Shown piece by piece: positions 47,801-60,000 of a DNA stretch of 64,000 nt. Each line of letters starts with the position of its first letter. The stretch's first letter is position 1. The stretch is from Onchocerca lupi (lineage: Eukaryota > Nematoda > Chromadorea > Rhabditida > Onchocercidae). A program made the position numbers and the translations under genes. Where the stretch lies: NCBI GenBank assembly GCA_028564675.1, contig JAOVVO010000250.1, forward strand, positions 38,882 to 102,881, given 5' to 3'. Under the pieces are notes generated by a model. It searched no databases. It was not told where the DNA came from and worked only from the letters and a program-made list of their open reading frames with translations.

Positions 47801-50800
47801 ATCCTCAATCTATAAAAAATAAAAAATTTAAAACATATTTTTCGTTGCGAGAATCATTGTTACTGGTTATTTAGGTAGCTTTTTCTTATTACATGATAGC
47901 TAACAGGATTATATTTAAATTAATCGGACATATGTTCTATGTTACCAAACAGATGTTTTGTTAAATTTTTTTCTTTTTCTGAAATTTGTTAAAAAAAGAA
48001 AAAAATCTGCAATTATCAAGTATTTCAATGCTGTAGCTATTAACATTGCAAATATGACAAAAAACAAACTGAACAAGCTATCTGATTTGTGTTAACTTGA
48101 GAATGTATACTTTTATGATCTCTTTGGGTATCACAGACGATAGTGATTTGATAAAAATGTTCATAGCTCGTCGCATTAACGTAGAACCTAGTGAGCGAGT
48201 TCTTTTTTTGCATATAGGATAGACCATACTGGGTATCTGCGCAACATTTTCATACAACTCCTTATCCAATAGCACACCACATCTTTTCAAACTTGATAAA
48301 GTGGATGCCAATGTAACAACGCCTCCTTGTCGCATAATCAACGATTCACTGCTGACCAGTGGCACCAACTTTTCAAAGACCTATTAATTGGTTCTTTTTC
48401 GTACTTTTTGAAAAACAACTGTTTGTCTTGTAAGACACAAAATCTAAAATCAAAATTTTTTATATAAAGAAAAAAAGAGACCAACATATGAAAAGAAGTT
48501 TTGATACCTGAGCGGAAACAAAATATGGGTCTAAAGCACAAAGACGACCGAGTGCTTCCGCAGATAACAAGCGAATTTCTTCATCCCAATGAATTATCTA
48601 TAAAAAAAAAAAAAAAAACTAAAAAACTAAAAACAAAAGATTTCAGTAAAACAGGAAGATTACGAAGATTATACACAAAGACTTTCTTATATAACTTTCC
48701 TATGTTGCATAACATCCTACAAACTATTTTTTTCTAATCTCTTGCAATTATATTCTCTTCACAATTAATTCTAAATGAAACCTTGAACGATATGAGATGT
48801 TCGATAATCGGTCGAGTATACATTGAATATCTTGCAATTTTACATGAGATCTCTAAATAAGATTTACAACGTTGTCCAACAGCAAAATAATCAATTTCGG
48901 TCAGCACCTCAATGCCATTTGGAAATGTACCTTGCCGACCAACATTTTCTTGAAATGCTGCACTAGCAGCCCTGAAAACAACTGTATGTTGCTCACTATG
49001 CTTATTAAAAAATCAAAATATCCTTATCATCCCAATGCTTCCTTCTTATTCCACTTTTTTGAAATAGATCTTACTTTTTCCAAAATGCAACATATTACAA
49101 AATTCATCAGATGCTTTCAAACCTTCACTCAAATACAACTTCAAGCTTGACTACGCCACACTAAGCCGAAGTATTTTGCAAAATGCGCGCTGAAATATCA
49201 AAATCAGCAAAATTTGGACTACGAACAAATGAATAAATGTAAAGAAATTACCGTCTTACGTTAATTTCTCTATCAAATAATGCCACACAAACAAGGTATG
49301 TCGCAATCTGTTCAATATATTTTTTTAAATCTATTGGACGAAAAGCTCGAGCTAATGACCAACATATATAACAAGCTGCATCTCGAACACTCGCTCCTAG
49401 GGCATGATGCCCTTGCGGTTCTTCAAATACCAAGGCCTGGAAACGCAGGAATTAAAAAGAGATAACCATAAAAACAAAGCATAAACACGATTCTTCAAGC
49501 CATCCAAACTTAGATATACAATTAAATTCCAATCAAAGCAATAATCACAGTAGGGAAAAAAGTAAACATTAATAATATAAAAAGATATGTGATAAAGAAT
49601 TTCTTCGTAACTAACATTTAAAAGAATTTTCACAACATCCGGAAGTCTTTCGAGGGGCAAAAAACCGCGCCTTGAAAGTTCGGCAACTGCCAAACAACCA
49701 CCATGCCAGGCAGCATTACCAGAGTGTGAATTAAAATTAAATTTAATGATATTGTCGAGTACATCGTTTGCAAGATGTTTCGGCAAACGAGATACAATCC
49801 GTCCAATACCTTTTGCACCGGTCCAACGTATATCAGTATCGCGATCACGCAATGCTTCTAGAATTGTATTTAGGACCACTTCCAACTGTAAAGAAAAATA
49901 TTAATTTATAATTGATCATACTCTTGATTATAATAACCAAATCGCTTTCCCACTGCAAATTTCTTTCCTTCCATCTTTGTGGATGATTTGTGGGACTAAA
50001 AAGCAAATCTACTTAAATTCCTAAACTGTCTTATAATTTTGCATAAAAATATAAGTCTCAATATTTTCCACAAAAAATATACTTCATACCAACCTTACAT
50101 CATTCTATCTCATCATCGTTATAACAGTTTCCTGGAAGTAAATGCAAAACAATATTACAAGTAATATTAACTTCGTCATATGGGACTTCATAAACTTCGT
50201 CTGCAAAATTCTCTACTTCCAAAGCATTGAATTCTTGACATTTTGCAAAATCACTATTTTCTAAATCCAGGTAACGGTTTCCAATGTCGTAGCGCCATTT
50301 TGCAATCTAAATCACAAGAACTAAAAGCAACCTACCAATAAAAAAAAGAAAATTTTTTTTTACTGAAGTTTTATTGTTTTTGTCCTTAACAAAATACCTT
50401 TTATTTAAAGCATTATTCTTGAAATGTAGATTTACAGATATCAAATACCTACCTTCGGTTTTAAAAATACCATCCCCAATCTCTGAATAACTTTGACCGT
50501 CAACTTTTTTACAATTAAATCTGAATCTTCAAGGTTACTTAGTTGGCGCAAAGCTTTAAATACTTGATCTGCGACAGTTAATAAATCCTCGCGTTCTGCC
50601 TAGAAAAATAAAACCAAGCTGCAAAGACACTCAAAAAATTAATAATATTTTAGCAGGCACATCACTGTACGAATACAAACAGTTCACATTTTTTGTAGTA
50701 ATACTCAAGTTCCATGGTTGGTTTATTTGCCCTTATGTAATTCACGAAAAACGATGAGCGGTTATATACTATATTCACCTTTTTAAGAATTGCTGCAAGC

Positions 50801-52643
50801 AAACGGAGACTACCAACGAGCTCACTGTTAGTAGACCATTTACCTTCACAATTTTCAATCGTCAAAATACATGGATCTATCAATTTCTTCAAATATTTTT
50901 TGCGCGCATCTTCACGGGATACTACCAATGAAAGCAACAAAGCAGAAGAATGCTAAAAAACTTTCATTGCTTCAAAATTTTATCAGCCAAAACTTTTAAA
51001 AAACCAAAAAGAGAAGACAATAAATTCCTTTTTCTCAATATATTGAAAAAAGCTTAATCTTTTTATTGATTTTTTCAAAGAAACCTCACTTTTCAAAAAA
51101 TTCTGTATGCATCATACCTGGCATCTATCAGTATTTAGATACAGATATGGTAATGTAGCAGTGATTATTCTCTCCAACATATTACGACCATTTTTAGTTT
51201 CAAATTTGTTTAAATCAAATGGATTTTTGCATAAGATCACCATCCAAAGAAGAAGTATATATTGAGAATCCGTATCCATCGTAGAATCAGAATACCGTTC
51301 TAGTGACGAAAGTACTTTCTCCATATATTCCATCTTGAAAATCACAGAAATACTTCGTAAAGATTTTTTTTTTACATGATTTTTTTATTTTTTAATGATT
51401 TTATTACTCTCTTTTACATGATTCGATAAAAATATCAATAAAGAAACATACCGATAGGTAAATAAGAAATAACTAAATAAATTGAGCAAAAAAAAAAAAA
51501 AAAAAAAACTCAAACTTTGAGAAGAAAAAATCATAATTTAAAAAAAATATTCTCAATAGTTTCGAATAATGAAGAATTTTTCCCTACTTACGGTTTCAGA
51601 AAAATAAGGATTTTTTAAACATAATCGTTATGAACGCTTACATCGTGAGGCAGCAATGACAGGAACACTTTGTACCCTCTAACTTTCGATATATGTGCAA
51701 GCAATGTAAATGCCACGTTTGATACATCATCGAACCTTCAAGAGATGCAATTTGAAATATAAGTATTTTTGACACATAAAATCCGAATGAACAAAAAAAA
51801 AAGAAAAAAGAAATAAACACTTTTGTTTCTTTTTTCTTTTGGTATGCTTCCTATAGCACAATATGAACCGGTTAGAAAATTGAAAGGAATAAAAATATTT
51901 ACAATTTCATACAACTGATTAAAAGAATCTTACTTTGCCTGCCCGCTTTCAAGCAATTTTATATGTATTAGCAGCTTATTTATCATGATTTCCATAAAAG
52001 GATCAAGCAAGCTGGGCTGTTCTTGGTAAAGATCAAGCAGATATCGAAACCTGAAAAATTAGAATTTCAAAAACAAACATACTCTATAGCGAAATCTACG
52101 AAGCGTTATCCAAAATAAAGAGAGATAAAAGATTCCAGACAATTCAAAAATTCTCCTTATTCGTATCCTAGATATAAAGATAAATTCTTAAGCCCTCAAG
52201 CTCTTGATAATAGTTTTCTTGTGTTAATGTACTTCACTGCATCTAAACTATATAAATATCATTATCACAAAACAACCTTCATCTTTAAAAGTCACTAAAA
52301 GAAAAAAATCTGTACCTAACTTGACATTAGTAACTAGAAGGGTCCGTAAAGTTAGCAGACCATACAATTTCTTGTAAATTATTTAACTGGTTTTAAACAC
52401 TTAACAGATTTTCATTACGGTTTAAGCAACATGTGATGAACTGTTGAATAAAAATAACCTTTCAAAACGATTTTCTGTATCATGTTGACTGTTTGCAAAC
52501 GAAGGTATACCATCAATAATAGTAAATATTTCTTGCCGATGGGTTTCAGCAAATGTTTTCTGTGACTCTAAAACACCATCTTGTATCAGTGAATCAACAA
52601 GGGATAAACCAGGCACCACATTCAGTAGGACTTTTTCCTGCAT
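44892..52643 (-). CDS. TBCD: Tubulin-specific chaperone D (cofactor D)
   Basis: Large HEAT/armadillo-repeat chaperone that takes beta-tubulin from the folding machinery and, with cofactors E and C, assembles the alpha/beta dimer; it also works with Arl2. Twenty-one exons, 1161 aa (human 1192): 52643-52459, 52050-51934, 51735-51642, 51333-51118, 50952-50779, 50599-50453, 50306-50172, 49885-49616, 49436-49252, 48971-48782, 48597-48508, 48380-48111, 47809-47648, 47308-47166, 46990-46871, 46702-46516, 46383-46185, 46091-46012, 45880-45698, 45414-45304, 45119-44892. Signature blocks: YQEQPSLLDP, KVRGYKVFLSLLPHD, RWTGAKGIGRIVSRLP, AAWHGGCLAVAELSRRG, SVRDAACYICWSLARAF, AFQENVGRQGTFPNGIEVLT and DYTMDKRGDVGRVLREEAM. 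Exon 7 must end at GAA|GTTAAT (50172); reading on meets an in-frame stop. A TTTCAG lies one nt before the ATG. Confidence 0.95.
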
Positions 52644-52644
52644 T

Positions 52645-52652
52645 CTGAAATT
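52645..52652 (-). promoter_or_regulatory. Trans-splice acceptor candidate, TBCD
   Basis: The minus strand reads AATTTCAG directly before A-ATG, leaving a one-nt 5' leader. It marks either SL addition or an unseen upstream exon. The human protein has some extra residues at the N-terminus, so the latter is possible. Confidence 0.55.
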
Positions 52653-53073
52653 ATTGTATTGAATGAGAAGCAATATTTTGTCACTGTATGGTTATTTCTC
52701 AATCATTCAGCTTTTTAGCCTTTTATTATTCTAATTTTTTTTTCTTATTTACTCTTTACTAATTCGAAAATGAATTGACGCAATAGAAGATGAATGATTG
52801 GTTTAATGATCAATGAATGATTAACCCACGAGTTAAAAAATAACTGATTCACTAAACATGAAATAAATGGTCCAAGGCCAAAAAAGCCCCCAACCACATT
52901 GAAAAAAGTCCGAGACCATTCGGAATAGAGTCCCCCAATTACCGAACGAGATCACTTGAATTACTTTCTAGTCACTTTGACGGGGACTCAATGATCGGAT
53001 GTACATCCCACACTTGTCACTGAAAATAATGTATTACGGAAGGGAAACAGACGAAAAAGTTCAAGAAGCCGGT

Positions 53074-53085
53074 GTTTGGCCAAAC
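53074..53085. repeat. 12-bp perfect palindrome GTTTGGCCAAAC
   Basis: Self-complementary 12-mer in an intergenic island of higher G+C content, with another GGCC nearby (GAGGCCAAC at 53090). It could be a dimeric protein-binding site; this is a guess from symmetry alone. Confidence 0.5.
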
Positions 53086-53730
53086 TGGGAGGCCAACAAA
53101 GACAAAGTCACTAAGTGAGATGAGGTCACTTCAATTTCAAAGATATCCTTTCGAATGCATTCGTTTAGCATATGAAATATTTTTAAATTTGAAATGCTGT
53201 AACTAACAACGCCTAGCGAAATTGCTGCCATTGTGGTTGTTTGTATTTATCTTCATTACAGTGGTGGAAATGTCGGGATTTGTTGGAGATTAAGAGAGGA
53301 ATTAATTCTCTGATACAATTCGTTTAGGCAAAGAAGGTAAGGAGAATTTCGATACAGATGCTCTTGTTTTTATTCTTATTTCGAATATGCAAATTCGTTT
53401 CTCTTTTCCTTATTTCTTTCAGTCAGTCTTCATTATATGACCCTGAAATTCTGGAAACGTTCAGCCTAAATGGCAGCTTTGCTGGAATGTTAAATTAAAT
53501 AAATTACATATTTATTTGTGTTAATCTTGAAATAATCGATGTATGCCAAAGTGTGTGAGCAACTAAGCATCTTTTATTCGCTCTTTCTCACCTTCTCATT
53601 CTACAGTTTTGTCAGGTATTCTTCAAGGAGATAGCTGTGCATTATATTTCATAAATTTCAGCGGAGAAAAGCTGGCCATCGTTTAGTTTTACCATTTGCC
53701 TTAATAATTTATTCAATTAAGATCTTTCGA

Positions 53731-53868
53731 ATGGTGCCTTGCCGTTTCTGTAAACAACATTTGAAAGGTTCAGCAAGTAGACATCACTTCCGACTAGAAT
53801 GTGAGACATCTCAACAGTTCATCCTATATTTAACTTCCGTATACCAAGATAACATGATGAATTTGTGA
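53731..53868 (+). CDS. Possible 45-aa cysteine/histidine-rich protein or exon
   Basis: ATG at 53731 to TGA at 53866-53868. The first half, PCRFCKQHLKGSASRHHFR followed by LEC, has CX2C, paired His and a later Cys spaced as in small C2HC zinc fingers. It stands alone in intergenic DNA and is below usual gene-calling length. It may be an exon of an unseen gene, a transposon remnant, or chance. I do not recognise a family. Confidence 0.25.
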   Translation: MVPCRFCKQHLKGSASRHHFRLECETSQQFILYLTSVYQDNMMNL

Positions 53869-54159
53869 ACTCTTTCTGAATTACATATAATATGTCGCCA
53901 TCAAATTTATTAAAGATTACTTGATAAAAGCAGTAGCCGGAGAATGTGTAAAAATTAGTGAGTATGTCAAACTGTGGGAATAATTTATAAAATGAATTGC
54001 AATTCTGTGCAGAGTCTTAAAACAGATAAAAGCTGAAAAATATAGAAATAAACCGTTACATAACATGAAGAAACTCAAAAGGCATAACATTCTCGTCATT
54101 ATTCATTATATCCATCGCTTTTCTAGCTTACTTGGTTTGTTCACACTAATATCTCAAAT

Positions 54160-54165
54160 TTTATT
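54160..54165 (-). promoter_or_regulatory. Candidate poly(A) signal of the LENG1-like gene
   Basis: AATAAA on the minus strand about 105 nt after the stop codon at 54270-54272. Confidence 0.4.
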
Positions 54166-54269
54166 CCATGTTTACTAGATATCAAAGTGTTGATTGAAAA
54201 AGAATGAAAGAAATTGGTATGACTAGTCTTATCACTATTCTAACAAACAAACTCCACTAATTTCGTAAT

Positions 54270-55472
54270 TCAGCGAAGTTGGTTTTGTCGTGCCAATGCT
54301 GGATTGAACTGTGAATTATATTTCCCTATATTTCGCTCTTTTTTTTCTTTACTGTTTTCCGAAGAAGTTAACAAATTAACTACACGCTGCTGTTCTTTTG
54401 CCTCTCGATCCAGGCGTTCCTGTCGTAGTTTTTCCAATTTCTGTTTTTTTGAAATTTCTTCCAAATCCAATATTTCCACTGAACTATAATCGTGATGCCT
54501 TCTTTTCTTCTTGTACTTTTTGTGACGAAATTTCCTGTCTTTCTGTACACGTTCTTTTTTCTTTATGTGGATGCCCTCAACGCGTTTCATATTATCAACA
54601 GATGGTCGATTTTCCAGTTTTTTGAACTCACTTTCTCTTTTTATTGGAATTTTTTCATACCAAGGCTTTTCCTGAAAATCAGCAGCACGGAAGATATTCA
54701 AAATATACAATGAGAGCAAAAAAAAGACATTAAAAGTTCTCTATGCAACACTCTGTCGATTTGAAATTTAAAAAACTAACTTTTGTCAACTCACTAGAGC
54801 CTTGGCCAAGATATTGCAAGATGCCAACTTTCTTTTCATATTCTTCCTGTTCTTTTTTCTTTTCTAATTCATATTCTTGATTTCTTCCGCCAAGATTCTT
54901 TCGATACTCTGTTTCTAAGTCAGCGAAAAGATTGACATGCTCGGAAGATGTAAACCGCTCGTTATTGTCATCAGCTCCACTTTTTCCAGCCGCATGTATC
55001 GTCTCTATTCGTCCCACATTCTGACGGAGAAGATTTACCTACAATGTCGATAAAACTAAGAGATCATAAAATAAAATGCGAAATGAAAGCTTGATTTGAT
55101 ACTACTGTTCATTAATTCTGCATATCTTAAAATTTATAGCTTTTATCCAATGAATCCATCATTCAGAAATACCATCAAACATCCACGACACTGCCGTTTA
55201 TATAACATTATCCAAATATAATAATATTTCTTAATAGGAGTAGCCTTGCATATCATTTTATCTGCTAATAAAATAAGCTTTTTGAATCCGGAATTTTCAT
55301 TCGAAAAATCTGTTTTTTTCTAAAGAAAACCAACCTTATATTCTTGCTCTGCAAGCTGAGCTCTTGCTACCACTGCTTCTTCTTGTTCTTTAGCTTTCTT
55401 CTGATCACGACGTACTCGTGCAACATTCTCCTTTGTCCGCACATGCCACTTTTTTTTAGGCAATATATTCAT
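54270..55472 (-). CDS. LENG1: LENG1-like nuclear protein (CIR-type N-terminus)
   Basis: Homologue of leukocyte receptor cluster member 1, a conserved protein of poorly known function found in spliceosome preparations. Three exons, 55472-55335, 55038-54781 and 54671-54270, give 265 aa (human 264). The N-terminus MNILPKKKWHVRTKENVARV is the family hallmark, followed by a Gln/Glu/Ala-rich helix. The middle has VNLFADLETE, then NQEYELEKKKEQEEYEKKVG and ILQYLGQGSSE, and then EKPWYEKIP, all in family order. The C-terminal half is very basic (RHKKYKKKRRHH) and helical. The start is fixed by similarity and by a 3' splice site three nt upstream. Confidence 0.92.
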
Positions 55473-57057
55473 ATTCTGGAAGAAACTGCCATAATTTGAA
55501 AGCAAATAAATGGGTCAATAGTTAACCCCTAATGCAATTCATACTATTTTCCTCAAAAAGATGTCTTCCCTCCAACGAATTCCAATACACATATAAAACA
55601 TTTGAAACTGTACTGCGGTTCATCGATCATGACGCAATCCTTTATTTAAAAAAATCCGTGTATCAAATAAGACAAAATGTTACAGATGTCCTTTCCTAGC
55701 ATGCAATGATATATTCTTTCCAACTGTATGAAAAATCAGAAGCAAGACATTACCAATCTTTTTTCTTATGTGACAATGATGAAATAAAAATGTCGTGCAA
55801 AAACAATAAGAATTTAATTGAATTATCAAAATAAACAAAACAAGGCTTTTTCTGTATTCTACTGGTATGAGATATTTCATAACTAAACATCAGTCATAAC
55901 TGATTAGTAGTCTCTTATAAGGTATAATATGAAATATTTTATTAAAATTTTGAAGTTATTTGAAGTGATACTGCAAATTATAAATGTATTAATTTACTTC
56001 ATAACAGAGGTGTATCAAAGAGCAACCGATATGTATATTTGCAACACAGTTTCTAGATATATATATATATAGTAACTGATCGAAATATTATAGCAAATTA
56101 TTATGGTCAGTTTATAATCTCGGACATTAAATATATTAGCTCAACAAATAAGCTTATTACCTTCCAGTAAACAAAATATTAATGTACAAGCTAAAAATTT
56201 CGTCCGATTGTCCCTAAAACATGCTATACAACAAATAATTTTTATTCAAATTCCCAACATCAAATGCTAACAAAACCAATCTAAACTATTATATGCTGTA
56301 TATTCAAAGATTTTAAATTGCAAACTTTCTTCTTTTTTCGCAGTAATTTATTAAAAGGCGCTATAAAGATAAAAACGATATAGCAATTCTGCTTAAAAAA
56401 AAAAGTAAATGTATGCTCCCTTAGTAGATTTTCAAGTTAACTTGTCGATATTTTGGACAAAAAACTTATTACCCGAGAAAAAAATACTCAAAAGCTTATT
56501 GGTATAAAGATACAATGTTAGATAAATGTTATTAAAAATAGTACAAAAGTTCGACGAAAATAAGGCGATTTAAAAATTATCACAGAAAATTAATAGCAAT
56601 AACACGAAAATCTTACATAAAATAAAATAAAGAGTGAAACTGAAGAAAATTTTGGAATAGAAGACCGGATTTATTATGATTTCAAATTTAGTCAGAAAAT
56701 GATACGGCAATAAATTTGAGAAAAAATCACAACATTTCTCGCTTTAATCAATTTTGCACAGAACTCACGGAGTTAAAAAAGAAAGACATAGGAATAAATA
56801 ATAACTTATCAACACAGAATTATGGAATCAGGAAACCATGCAGGACTTAAATAATAAATAATTCGACGTCCCAGATATTTGGAGAACACCAGGACTTTTG
56901 TATCGTGAAAAAATTTGAAAGAAAATAAAAACCTTTAAAAAAGCTAAAATGTAGAAACCAATAATCTGGGAAGAGAATAAAAGATCTGCACAACTGAACA
57001 TAACGTCACTTCAAGAATTTTATCAAATTTGTTATTTCTTATACATCTGCTAACACT
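55473..57057. other. Gap between RalGAP-alpha and LENG1-like genes
   Basis: About 1.6 kb of AT-rich DNA with no recognisable exon on either strand. It should hold the RalGAP-alpha 3' UTR (right end) and the LENG1-like promoter or trans-splice region (left end). A short (TA)n run lies at 56058-56071. Confidence 0.55.
55476..55484 (-). promoter_or_regulatory. Trans-splice acceptor candidate, LENG1-like gene
   Basis: The minus strand reads TTCTTCCAG ending at 55476, three nt before the ATG at 55472. Consistent with SL addition. Confidence 0.5.
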
Positions 57058-60000
57058 TCAGGGTGAATACAAATTTAGTGACAGAGCAAATGTTTGAGAA
57101 ATCGCAAGAGAAGGAGATGGAACATGCATCTGATGCCTCGTTTCTTCAAATACTTTTTCACGATGCTGTAACGGTCGTGCACAGTCTTGCTGGGATAACC
57201 GATATGCTCGGGATGCATTTACAACAGTATCACGAACTAGGTGTGGTAGCATGCAAATATGAATATGAGCTCCATCGAAAAGCGGTCCAAACTCAAGCGG
57301 TCGCTGCGTTTCAATTCTGATCCGGAATAGATAAGGTGACATTCGATATAACACGATGAGTATATCACAAAATCGTGTCGCAATGATGTCACGACGATAC
57401 GGACGATCGTTTTCACTCCACACTACATGCACTTCATCGTTACCCAAATGCTTCAACTTCTGGGTAGTATCACCTAAAATTATCTCATTTAAGATATGAA
57501 ATGATAAATAAAATTGATATATACGAACAAGAAACTATCCATTTATTTTTCTGCCCCATATTCCCTCAATACTTGTTCGCTTATATTCTGAAGAACATTA
57601 TATTCGATAAACAGCGGTCTCTTGAAAAATGGATCAGAGGTTTAATCAAACCACTATTTAGACCATCCATGGTCTGGGCCATCTTGACTTTTTTAAAGCT
57701 TCTTGCAAATATAATGAACAGTATTTCGATTCTTTACAATTGCCTTCTGTATTATGCATCATAATGTATTCTGCTGCAACGAGAGCTTAAGATAGAATTT
57801 GTAAGAAAAAATATATAAATGCTTCATAGTAAGAAACAAACCATCGAGCATAGTGCTGACATGGAAAATAATTTCCGTATCAGCAGATGCATAATATGGA
57901 GCAGTTACACCGTTTGGTAGGCCGCCATTATATCCATAATGCTGATGACCGATTTGTACTTGCCAGCCCAGACGTAAGACGAATTCATTGAATGCAGCTG
58001 AACCAAAAGTATTGGAGAGTATTGAGACTTTATCCTAAAAAAATAATAATCAAAACTGCTTCCCATTTCATAACTAATCAAAAAATAACTCCTTTTGTGA
58101 TATGCTAACATGTTGTAAATTATGTTATAGTTGAGAAATAGAAAACATGATCCCTTTGCACTAAAGTTAGCATATTGTAAAGGGTGACATGAGTAGACAA
58201 ACTCCCTTTGCGCCCTTTGTACTGTATAAAAAAAAAAAAAGATTAATATGTTGCAGATTGTAAAGTTCACATGTAGTAAACAACTTCACTATAAAAAGAA
58301 TTCTTATTATTCATTCATTCAATCCTTTTTGCTCTGATCGGTATTCGGCGAGCAAATCTCATCAAACACCATCAATTCCTAATATCCATACCGCAAATAA
58401 CTTCCCTATTATCAAAAAAAAAGTCTGAATTATCGATTGTATTACCGATATTCATCAATTCACTGTACACTGTAATTGGAGTAAATAAAATTTGTCATAT
58501 CAACTTTATTATACAGCAAAATCATCTATATCAAGTTCCAATTCCCAACAAAAAAACCTTTCATAAATTATTTTCACGACACAAATATATATATTGGGAA
58601 TATATATAAGTAAAAAAAAAAAAGAAAAAAAGATTAAAACATTTGATAATCCGTTGGAACTCCCATATTTAGAGAAACAAATGAATTTAGTTCAAATATT
58701 TCTATCAAATTTCGGATATACATTCAAATACAAAATAAAATTAAAATCAAGATGAATAAGAAAATTTGGGCTTATCAAACATACCTCCTGTCCCTTAGCA
58801 ACATAGATAATAGCCACTTTATGTACTTCTCGTGAACAGGTATGGTCGAGATGTCGGATATCGCGATTGAAACTGGGTGGGATTTGTCGCATTCCCGAAA
58901 ATAACCGTAAATCAGCAGCAAAAGTGCGCCACAATACATATTTTTCCTCAGTTAATGATCGTGATGAGCATTCAATTAGTTCTGGACGACGCAAAGTAGG
59001 TGCACTCGTTGTTAGACGTCTATTTTGTTGAATTAAAAAATACATTTCATTACATTCAATTGGATCCGCTTGCAATGTTCGTGGTAACTGTGGCAACTTC
59101 TGGAACAGTTTGAATGAATCTTTTCGGAGGAAAAATATTCAATAATTTACTGTAAAATAAGACAAATATCACATAAGGCAACTAGCTAAATAAAACGTAC
59201 ATCGAAAGGGTCTTCAACTGTTTCTTTAGTGCTGGTTATTTCTGTCGTCATTTTCTTCGGTCGCAAAGCCAATTTCCATAACCAATTATTAACGCAATTC
59301 ATTTGACGCCTAATCGCATGTTCCCGCGTAAAACACCAGCAGTGTTTCCCAACTGGCGTTCGACTTGTCAAATGTAGGCCACTATCCATATCAACACTGA
59401 AGCGATAACAAAATGAAACTTCTTTGACATGAATCATTCATTAAACTTGAAACTGTAGATGCAGCTGGGTCTCTGATCCATCCATTGCATGAAAACTGGA
59501 TTCCTAGATAACTTTGCCAATTTTCTACATGTTATGTTGATCGGTTGCGTATAGACTAGCAAGTTTACCTTGAATATAATCTTAATAACAGGTACTCTGC
59601 CTTCCAAAATCGATCAAATTAGTTATGATAAAATCTCATTAGAATTAACTGCTTAAGCGAATAAGGAATCCAAATTCTTGGCCTTTGTACCAGTACTAAC
59701 TAAATCTTAATCCCATATGATAATTTCACGTAAAAAGAACCTTAGAATGGCTCTCCCCTGATCAAAAAAGATACGTCCTGCTATCAACGCATCCTTTTGC
59801 GAATTTCCGGTGATGTTTTCCACTGAATTATAACGACCTAAAGCAAATGACGGCAATGGAAATTGGCGATAGTATGTAAGCAAAAATCCTTCCAAACAAA
59901 GTCTTTTATCATTCAGCACGCGCTCCAGCAATGATCTTTTGAGTTGACAATCCATTAAGCTCGTTGATACGCTTTGCCATAGTATTTCACCAACTAGGCA

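Larger units (their letters stand above)
52644..54269. other. Gap between LENG1-like and TBCD genes
   Basis: 1.6 kb. The part at about 52860-53130 is less AT-rich than its surroundings and contains a perfect 12-bp palindrome at 53074-53085. Two similar octamer-rich stretches, GAGATCACTTGAATT (52949) and GAGGTCACTTCAATT (53121), recur in it. A small plus-strand ORF lies at 53731-53868. The rest is AT-rich and unassigned, apart from the LENG1-like 3' UTR near 54160-54269. Confidence 0.5.

Noticed and set aside
50085..50172. Premature stop in TBCD
   Set aside because: The TGA lies beyond the donor GAA|GTTAAT; cutting there gives VPYDELEVVLNTILEALRDRD, which matches the family and keeps phase, so the gene is intact.
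57063..57320. 85-codon plus-strand ORF
   Set aside because: Antisense of the last RalGAP-alpha exon, which matches the Rap-GAP family.
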